Shown one piece after another: positions 1 through 6,400 of a DNA stretch of 6,505 bases. The notes under the pieces were generated by a model. The model made no database searches and was not told where the DNA came from. It saw only the letters and a list, made by a program, of their open reading frames with translations. Position numbers and translations under genes: made by a program. The DNA lies in NCBI GenBank assembly GCA_035513275.1, contig DATKCJ010000273.1, positions 1 through 6,505 of the forward strand, in the 5' to 3' direction. Source of the DNA: DATKCJ01 sp035513275. GTDB taxonomy: Bacteria > Verrucomicrobiota > Verrucomicrobiia > Opitutales > Opitutaceae. Each line of letters opens with the position of its first letter. Position 1 is the stretch's first letter.

Positions 1-195
1 ATCGGTGTGTAGGAAGGTGTCGATATCGCCGCTGCGGTCGCGCAGCAGCGCGGCCACTTTCTCGAGGCTTGTGACCTCGGAAGTGCCCAGGATCTGGCTC
101 ATCAAGTTGGCGGAGACGTTCACGCTGTTGAGCACGTTGCCGACGTTGTGCAGCACTCCCGTGGCGACCTCGGCCATGCCGGCTTGTCGCGATGT
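1..195 (-). other. Phosphoacceptor (DHp) region of the second kinase, cut by the window edge
   Basis: Residues 812-876. The stretch from TSRQAG through NSVNVS (28 residues) is identical to the one in the kinase core at about 3452-3369. The phosphoacceptor is His827 within VLHNVGN. After this the paralogues diverge, although both keep a TSEV- or NSEV-like turn. The ATP-binding domain should follow beyond position 1. Confidence 0.85.
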
Positions 196-2628
196 GACGA
201 GCAGTTGTGCGTGGAGTTGCTCGAGTTTGGTGGTGCGCTCGCGCACGCGCTCATCGAGCTCGGCATTGGCGCGGACGAGCGCTCGCTGCCGGTTCTTGAG
301 CTGCCGCAGCCGCCAGCCGACCAAAAACGCGAGCGCGCCGATTGAGAGCACGACCACGGCGAGCCTGAACCACAGCGTCTCGTAAAAATGCGGCGAAATC
401 GTGATCGCGATGGTCGCACCCGTGTTGTTCCAGACGCCGTCGTTGTTACTCGCAAGGACATGGAAGGTATATCGGCCCGGAGCGAGATGAGTGTAGCGCG
501 CACTTCGATCATGCCCTGCCTCGATCCAGCGGGTGTCGGAGCCCTCGAGCCGATAGCGGAAGCGCAACCGCTTGGGGGTGATGAGGCTCAATGCCGTGTA
601 ACGAACTTCCAGCTTGCTGCTTCCGGCAGCGATCGTGACTTCCCGGCCCGCAGGTAAAAGCTGGTCATCGGCGAGGACGCTCTCGATCGCCACAGTCGGC
701 GCTCGCATGTTCATCGGAAGGGAGGCCGGGTCGATCACCGCCACGCCCTTGTCGGTCGCGATCATGAGGCGCCCGTCCGTGAGGTGGATGGCTGACGGAC
801 TTCCGTTGCCAGAGGAGGAGGAACTCAACAACCCGTCCACCCGGCCGAAGACGACACTGCTCAAGCTCGACATGGAGTCGCGGTCGATCTCGGCAAATTC
901 GCCCTTGCGGATCCGGGCGAGGCCGCGCGCAGAGGTCACCCAAAGAGATCCATGGCCATCGTCCAACACACTGAAGAGGGTGTCGTCCACCATTCCCTGA
1001 TGTGAGCCATATGCGCGGGCCCGGCCGCCCTCCCACCGCACAAGACCATGCCCGTCCGTCGCGAGCCAAAGGGTGTCATCTGCTTCGAGGATGTCCTGGA
1101 CGCTCACCGGCGTCTTCAAGTTGGGAAGTTCCACAGGCTGCCACGTGCGATCGGCGCGTCGCTCGAACAGGCCGAGACTGGTGCCGATCAAGAGCCGGCC
1201 GTCTGCCGTTCGATAGATGCACCAGACCGTGGCGCGCGCGTTGGTCAGCACAGACGTCTCAGGCACAGGGACAATTTTCTCGTCGAGAAGCTGCAACAAT
1301 CCGCGATTGCCGATGCCCAGAAGCAAGGTGCCGTCGTCGTCCGTGAGCATCGCGGTGACGGGCCGGCTCGTCGGGATTCCGGATTGAAGAACATAGGTGG
1401 TGACCTTGCCGTCCTTCAGCCTGTCGAGTGAACTGCCGCGATTGCCCAGCCAGATCGTGCCGTCCGGCGCCTCGTAGATCGCGGAGACTGTTTCATGCGA
1501 AAGCGGCGCGCCGACCGAGAGGTGCGTGCTCGTGTCACCGTGAAAACGCGTGACACCCGAGCCCCAACTGCTGACCCACACGCTGCCGTCGCGAGTCTGT
1601 TTCACGCTCAGCACGAGGCTGCCGGGAATTCCGTCCTCGACGGAAAGTGAGTGGGCGCGACGATCGGTCAGCCGGTGCAAACCGCCGGAAGTGCCGACCC
1701 AAAGGGCGCCCTCGTGATCCTCGATGACCGCGTCGACGACACCGAACCCGTTTCCGTGGGTGTCGGCATACGGGATGACGGTGCCCTCGTGCCAGCGGTC
1801 CAATCCGGCGACGGAGCCGACCCAAAGATTGCCCGCCCGATCCGCAAGCGTCCGGTTAGCCCGAAGACTGGACAACTGTTCATTGCCCTTGAGGGGCTCG
1901 AAGCGACCGTTCTCCAGTCGCAGCAGTCCGTTCTGGGTGACGGCGATGATGTGGCCATCAGGGTCCTCGCTGATCGCTTGCAGCTCCTGTGAGGGCAAAC
2001 CTTGCGCGGGACCGAAGGAGGTGAACACGCCGTCCTTGTAGCGCAGCGCGCCGGTGCCGACCGTCAGCCAGATCGCATTCTCGCGGTCGACAGCGATGTT
2101 GCGCATGCCGGTCGTGTCGTGGGGCGAGGTGTCGATGTCCTTGATGAATTTTCCGTCGTGCCACCGGGTCACGCCTTCTCGTCCGCCGATCCACAACGAG
2201 CCGTCCGGCGCAACACAGAGCGCGTTGATGACTGTGCTCCTCAGGCCGTCGGGTCTGTCGTAGCGGGTGAACGCGCCGTCGAGAACACGCAACAGCCCGT
2301 CGCCGGTGCCGATCCAGAGACTCCCATCGCTCGTCTCCATCATCGACGTGATGAGATTGCTGGTGAGTGCCGGCGTGTTGTGGCGGGTGAAGGTGGTGAA
2401 GTTGATCCCGTCGAAACGCGCGAGTCCCTGCTGGGTGCCGATCCAGAGGTAGCCGTCGCGGGTTTGATACAGTTGCTTGACGGAATTGTGCGGCAGTCCG
2501 TCCTCGGTGTCCCAATGCGCGGCGATGTAGTTGGCGGGCCGTTCGTCGGGGCTCAGCGCTAAACCAACCGGACCCGCAAACCCTGCGACCAGCGCCTGCA
2601 GCAGAAGGAGTTTTCCAACCTTGTTCAT
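1..2628 (-). CDS. Double-propeller sensor histidine kinase (Reg_prop x14, Y_Y_Y, TM, phosphoacceptor helix), C-terminus outside the window
   Basis: A single frame is open for 876 codons from ATG 2628 to the window edge, with no stop or shift. Residues 1-24 look like a signal peptide. Residues 57-634 hold 14 blade motifs (for example DGYLWIGTQQGLARFDG), fitting two seven-bladed propellers. A Y_Y_Y domain spans about 671-745 (YTHLAPGRYTFHVLASNNDGVWNNT). One transmembrane helix lies at about 754-772 (AVVVLSIGALAFLVGW), and a short charged coiled coil covers about 776-810. The phosphoacceptor helix follows: SRQAGMAEVATGVLHNVGN, with His827 at 150-148. The window ends at residue 876, so the ATPase domain is not seen. 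Role: periplasmic ligand sensing coupled to cytoplasmic His autophosphorylation. It is a tandem paralogue of the upstream sensor but has no PAS domains. The start is supported by the ATGA overlap, the Shine-Dalgarno and the signal peptide directly after it. Ligand and response regulator are unknown. Confidence 0.95.
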   Translation of the reverse strand, partial: MNKVGKLLLLQALVAGFAGPVGLALSPDERPANYIAAHWDTEDGLPHNSVKQLYQTRDGYLWIGTQQGLARFDGINFTTFTRHNTPALTSNLITSMMETSDGSLWIGTGDGLLRVLDGAFTRYDRPDGLRSTVINALCVAPDGSLWIGGREGVTRWHDGKFIKDIDTSPHDTTGMRNIAVDRENAIWLTVGTGALRYKDGVFTSFGPAQGLPSQELQAISEDPDGHIIAVTQNGLLRLENGRFEPLKGNEQLSSLRANRTLADRAGNLWVGSVAGLDRWHEGTVIPYADTHGNGFGVVDAVIEDHEGALWVGTSGGLHRLTDRRAHSLSVEDGIPGSLVLSVKQTRDGSVWVSSWGSGVTRFHGDTSTHLSVGAPLSHETVSAIYEAPDGTIWLGNRGSSLDRLKDGKVTTYVLQSGIPTSRPVTAMLTDDDGTLLLGIGNRGLLQLLDEKIVPVPETSVLTNARATVWCIYRTADGRLLIGTSLGLFERRADRTWQPVELPNLKTPVSVQDILEADDTLWLATDGHGLVRWEGGRARAYGSHQGMVDDTLFSVLDDGHGSLWVTSARGLARIRKGEFAEIDRDSMSSLSSVVFGRVDGLLSSSSSGNGSPSAIHLTDGRLMIATDKGVAVIDPASLPMNMRAPTVAIESVLADDQLLPAGREVTIAAGSSKLEVRYTALSLITPKRLRFRYRLEGSDTRWIEAGHDRSARYTHLAPGRYTFHVLASNNDGVWNNTGATIAITISPHFYETLWFRLAVVVLSIGALAFLVGWRLRQLKNRQRALVRANAELDERVRERTTKLEQLHAQLLVTSRQAGMAEVATGVLHNVGNVLNSVNVSANLMSQILGTSEVTSLEKVAALLRDRSGDIDTFLHTD
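727..2460 (-). repeat. Fourteen Reg_prop propeller motifs in the second sensor
   Basis: Blade motifs begin near residues 57, 100, 141, 181, 223, 264, 306, 347, 389, 432, 475, 517, 558 and 617, a spacing of about 40-43 residues except the last (59). Strong examples are SDGSLWIGTGDGLLRV, PDGSLWIGGREGVTRW and HEGALWVGTSGGLHRL. Motif five (PDGHIIAVTQNGLLRL) lacks the tryptophan. The closing blade TDGRLMIATDKGVAVIDP has Met where the family usually has Trp. The count equals that of the upstream paralogue. Confidence 0.82.
2557..2628 (-). other. Predicted signal peptide of the second sensor kinase
   Basis: Residues 1-24 start MNKVGK (two lysines), followed by the hydrophobic stretch LLLLQALVAGFAG and a small-residue end GLA before LSPDE. 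Cleavage after Ala24 is a by-eye estimate. Export fits the periplasmic location expected for propeller and Y_Y_Y domains. It could instead remain as an uncleaved anchor. Confidence 0.65.
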
Positions 2629-2640
2629 CCTTTTGCCCCT
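2625..2640 (-). promoter_or_regulatory. ATGA stop/start overlap and Shine-Dalgarno of the second sensor kinase
   Basis: On the minus strand AGGGG (2640-2636) lies seven bases before ATG (2628-2626), a sound Shine-Dalgarno inside the end of the kinase-core frame. The ATG shares two bases with that frame's TGA (2627-2625). This ATGA arrangement is typical of translational coupling in operons and fixes the start of the downstream gene. No promoter fits in this space. Confidence 0.8.
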
Positions 2641-3461
2641 ACGGTCTCGATGGGGAGCTCGAGTGTGAACGTGGCTCCGAGGCCGGCGCCCGCGCTATCG
2701 ACTGTCAGCGAGCCGCCCATCTCGCGCGCTGCGAGCGCGCCGCTGTGCAGGCCGAATCCGTGGCCGTCCTGTCGCGTGGTGAAGCCGTGCGAGAAGATTC
2801 GGGTGAAGTTCTCGGGCGGGATGCCGACACCGTCGTCGGAAATGGAAACTCTGACGCGGTCGCCACCGGACTTCTGCAGACTCACGTGTATGCGCCCGCT
2901 GCGCCGCATCGTCTCGTCAATCGCCTGACGCGCGTTGGAGGCGAGGTTCACGAGGATCTGCAGGACCTTGTGCTTGTCCATGATCATCTCCGGCAAGTTC
3001 TCATATTCGCGGATCACCTCGATGCCGTGTCGCGCAAAGCTGACAGCGTGCAGTTGCAGGACATCGCGAAGCAGATCCGCGAGTCGCACCTTCTCGCGGA
3101 TGCCGGAGACGGTCGCGTAGCTCTGCTGCATCGCCACGATGTTTTTGATGTGCTCGACGTTCCGCGCGAGGTGCTCCTGCTCGGCGTTGAGTGTCGCGTG
3201 TTCCATCTCGAGTCGCTCGGCGAGTTGGATGACGACGCCGGGCAGCATGCGGCCCTTTTGACTCACGGTCAGGAACTCCTCCATGTCGGCGGAGTGCTCT
3301 TTAAGCAGGCCGGCGACTCGCGTGAGCGTTTTGACCTCTGAGTTGCGCAGCGTCTGGCGCAGGACGTCGGTGGAGACATTCACGCTGTTGAGCACGTTGC
3401 CCACGTTGTGCAACACCCCGGTCGCAACCTCCGCCATGCCGGCCTGTCGCGACGTTTTCAA
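2625..3461 (-). CDS. Histidine kinase core (phosphoacceptor helix plus HATPase), continuation of the first sensor in the next frame
   Basis: Carries every element of a kinase core. The H-box is GMAEVATGVLHNVGN, with the phosphoacceptor His codon at 3410-3408. The N-box is NLASNARQAID (Asn codon 2936-2934), G1 is DDGVGIP (2837-2817), the F-box is FTRIFSHGFTT, G2 is GHGFGLHSG (about 2765) and G3 is GAGLGATF. It should autophosphorylate on His and pass phosphate to a response regulator not seen here. It has no sensor or membrane segment of its own, and its natural N-terminus is the preceding sensor. The start given is a TTG at 3461 that overlaps the sensor's TGA. It is chosen because all kinase-like sequence begins there, but it lacks a good Shine-Dalgarno. 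The ATG at 3593 would add about 44 residues that are only an out-of-frame reading of PAS 2 (Arg/His/Asp-rich). ATG 3437 would cut the conserved helix. If the shift is recoded or a sequence error, no separate start exists. It ends VGAKG with TGA overlapping the next ATG. Confidence 0.85.
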   Translation of the reverse strand: MKTSRQAGMAEVATGVLHNVGNVLNSVNVSTDVLRQTLRNSEVKTLTRVAGLLKEHSADMEEFLTVSQKGRMLPGVVIQLAERLEMEHATLNAEQEHLARNVEHIKNIVAMQQSYATVSGIREKVRLADLLRDVLQLHAVSFARHGIEVIREYENLPEMIMDKHKVLQILVNLASNARQAIDETMRRSGRIHVSLQKSGGDRVRVSISDDGVGIPPENFTRIFSHGFTTRQDGHGFGLHSGALAAREMGGSLTVDSAGAGLGATFTLELPIETVGAKG

Positions 3462-3466
3462 AAAAG
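3458..3466 (-). other. Frameshift site: T6 run at the sensor/kinase-core junction
   Basis: On the minus strand the first sensor reads CTG CTT TTT TGA, stopping at 3460-3458, while the kinase core is open in the frame read GCT TTT TTG AAA. Moving one base back on the T run (or one extra T) joins them as HELLFLKTSRQAGMAEV. Deleting two T gives HELLLKTSRQAG. The paralogue downstream reads QLLVTSRQAGMAEV at the same place, with no homopolymer and no shift. The site is not a canonical X-XXY-YYZ slippery heptamer, although the P-site UUU could re-pair in the -1 frame next to a UGA stop. Possible causes are a true mutation, a sequence error, transcriptional slippage or recoding; the sequence alone cannot separate them. 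Confidence 0.85.
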
Positions 3467-6400
3467 CAGCTCGTGCGTTGCGGTGAGCTTGCTCTCGGTC
3501 TCTTTCCAGGCTGTCACGTCCTTGGATACTCCGAAAGTGCCGATGATCGCGCCGGTGCCGTCGCGCCACGGCATCTTCGTCGTCAACACCCATGCGACGG
3601 TGCCGCTGGCGTAGCTTTCCTGCTCCAGCTTGCAGACGATCGGCTGGCCCGTGCGCATGATTTCCTGCTCGTCGTCAAAGGCCGGTTGCGCGTGGCTGAT
3701 GTCGAAGAAATCGAAATCGGTCTTGCCGCGGATGATCTCGTGGTCGGAAAGGTGAAACCGGGCTGCGAAGGCGCGGCTGCAACGCACAAAGCGGGATTCG
3801 CGATCCTTGAAGTAGAGCTTGTCGGGCAGGCTGTCCAGGAGCTCCTGGAGGAGGTCGCGCTCATATGTGAACTCGGCCTCGATCCGCTTGCGCTCCGTGA
3901 TGTCGCGGAAGCACCAAACCCGGCCTGCGCTCACGCCATCGAAGCTCTGGGGCCGCGTGTAGAGTTCGAGGATGCGGCCGTCTTTGAACTCGATCACGTC
4001 GGATTTCTCCGCCTCCGGATCGATGAACAGTTCAAGCGACTGCCGGATAAAACCCCTGGGGTCCTTCAATTGCCTGGCAACCGAGCCGAGCACCGAGCGA
4101 TTGTTGCCGGAAGTGAGTTGCTCCGGCGTGACCCGCCATAGCTCGGCGAAACGGCGGTTGAAGTGCTTCACCTTGCCCTCCCGGTCGACAACCATGATGC
4201 CGTCGAGGGTGGAATCGAGGGTGGCATTGAGCACGGAGAGGGAATTGGCCAGCCCGGCCTCGGCGCGTTTGCGCTCGGTGTTCTCGCTCTGCAGATCTGC
4301 CGTGCGGTTTCGCACTTCGGCTTCGAGGAGCAGCCGATTTTCCAAGAAGGCCTGTTCCTTGCGCGCGAGAAACCGGATGCGCCAGCGATAGACGCCGGCG
4401 ATGCCGCCCGCCAACAATGCGCCGAGAATCAACCGGAACCAGACAGTCTGCCGGAAATGCGGGCGCAAACGGATCGCGACCGCGGCGCCGGTGTCGTTCC
4501 ACACTCCGTCGGCGTTGGCTGCGATCACGCGGAAGGTGTATGGCCCCGGCTTGAGGTTGGTGTAGGTGGTCATGCGGCGGCCCGCCGATTCAACCCAGCC
4601 CTTGTCGTATCCCTCCAGGAGGTGACGGGTGCGCACCTTCTGCGATGCGATGAAGCTCGGTGCTGTGAAATGGATCTCCAGTTCCCCACGGCCCGGCGGC
4701 ACTACGATCTCCCCGCGGATGTCGACTTCGCTGCCGTTGGCGCGGACGCGGTCGATGTGCACCGGGGGCGCGACGAGGTTGACAGGAATATTCGCGGGAT
4801 CGACGACGACCACGCCTTGCGCAGCGGGGAACCAGATCCGCCCGTCGGTCGACTTGGCCGCGACCCGCTCCTGTTTCGTCTTGTCGGACGGCTTGACCGA
4901 TTCCTCTCCGTCAAACGCGAGGCACTCGACGCGGTCTATGACGCCGTCGGCGCAATCATTCATGCTCTTGCGGCTCACACGGAAGATCCCGCGGCCCGAG
5001 TCGATCCAGAGATTGCCGAGGTCGTCGGGGACGATCGAGTAGATGTTGTCGTCCAGAAGGCCGTGGCTGCGCGTGATCGTCCGGACCTCGTTGTCCTTCA
5101 GGCGTGCGATTCCGGAGAGAAGCGCGGCCCAGACGACGCCGTCGCTGTCCTCGCACAGCCACATCACGCGTGGATCGCCCTCGCCGTCGAGCGGGATTCT
5201 CCACTGCTGGTGGGCTCCGTCCTTGATCCGGAAGATTCCGCCAACCGAGGAAACCCAGACGGCGCCATCGCGCCCCGCGGCCAAATTGAGTATCCAGTCC
5301 ATCTGGGGCTCCCGGCCTTCGGGGAACGGATAAGGGGTGAGATGGTCCGGACCGGCGCGGAACAACTTCGCTCCGACGGACACGACCACCCCATGCTCAT
5401 CCTCGGCCATTCCCACCACCATATTTTCGGCCTCGTGTTGCACGACCACCTTGCCACGAGACATCACCACCAGAGTGGAGCTCCCGCACACCATGTAGAC
5501 GTCGCCATTGCGCGACTCAAAGACACGCTTGAACAAACCCACTGGCAGGCCCGACCCGGTGGAGTGGATCTCAGGCGGATTCCGGCCGTCAAAGTAGGTG
5601 ACGCCTCCGTAATGCGCCGCCCAGATCCCGCCGCGTGGTGACGCGCCAACGGCCGTGACGTCCTGAACCTGGGAGTCGTGGACGACGGCATGCACCGGAA
5701 ACTTCACATTCGTGAGCTGGCTGAGTCCTTCCGAGGTCCCGACCCAGATGCTGCCCTCGCGATCCTCGGCCAGCGCCTTGACGGCACCGCCTGCCAGCCC
5801 GTCGATCTTTCGGAACGAGCTCAACGCGCCGTCGCGGAGGCGAAACAGTCCGTCGCCGGTCGTTCCGATCCAAAGGACGCCGTGACTGTCCGTCAGGAGT
5901 GCGCGAACCTCACTTCCGTGAAGGAGAAACTCCAGTGGGCGCAAGTCGGCGTCATAACGGGCGAGCCCGAACTGCGTGCCAATGAAGATCTGGCCGTCCG
6001 AAGCCTCGGCGAAGCAGTGAACGATCGGATTTCCTCCGATGGGAGCGGGCACCTTCTCGAGCACTCCTGCCTGCCAGTAGAGCGTGCCCTGATTGGCAGT
6101 GCCAAGCAACATGCGACCCTTCGAATCCCGATACGCACTGAGCGTGTTGAAGTGAATCGATTCAGTCGCCTGCAGGATGGTCTCAAAACCCCCATCGCGC
6201 GTGATTCGGGCGGTGTCGGTGTTCCCGGCGAGCCAGAGAGTTCCGTCGTCGCATTCCAGGATTGACTGCACATCGAACGCCGCACCGCCCCATGCCGGCT
6301 TTCCCTTGAAGGCGAAGGACTCGCCGTCGTGTAGACCGAATGCGTTGTTCGTCATGCCCACCCACAGACCGCCGTCCCTGGCTGTCGCGAGACTGGTCAC

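Noticed and set aside
1958..2562. Overlapping open frames on both strands inside the second sensor (1958-2515 minus, 2002-2562 plus)
   Set aside because: The sense frame from 2628 gives continuous Reg_prop blades here. These are out-of-frame shadows with skewed Arg/His composition.
3446..3453. GTCGCGAC palindrome just downstream of the T run, as a recoding stem
   Set aside because: It is a perfect eight-base palindrome with no loop, and it encodes conserved residues also found in the paralogue. I see no convincing stem-loop or pseudoknot at a suitable distance.
3591..3593. ATG at 3593 as the start of the kinase-core protein
   Set aside because: The added 44 residues are an out-of-frame reading of PAS 2, with no helix or domain pattern. 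It may be called by gene finders but is unlikely to be the biological start.
3473..4141. Plus-strand open frame of 222 codons opposite the PAS domains
   Set aside because: It is antisense to well-supported PAS coding sequence and shows no family motif or ribosome binding site.
4163..5641. Long plus-strand open frame (492 codons) opposite the first sensor
   Set aside because: It lies fully antisense to a clear propeller/Y_Y_Y gene. Its translation is rich in Asp, Arg, Gly and His with no recognisable motif, as expected of antisense frames in GC-rich DNA.
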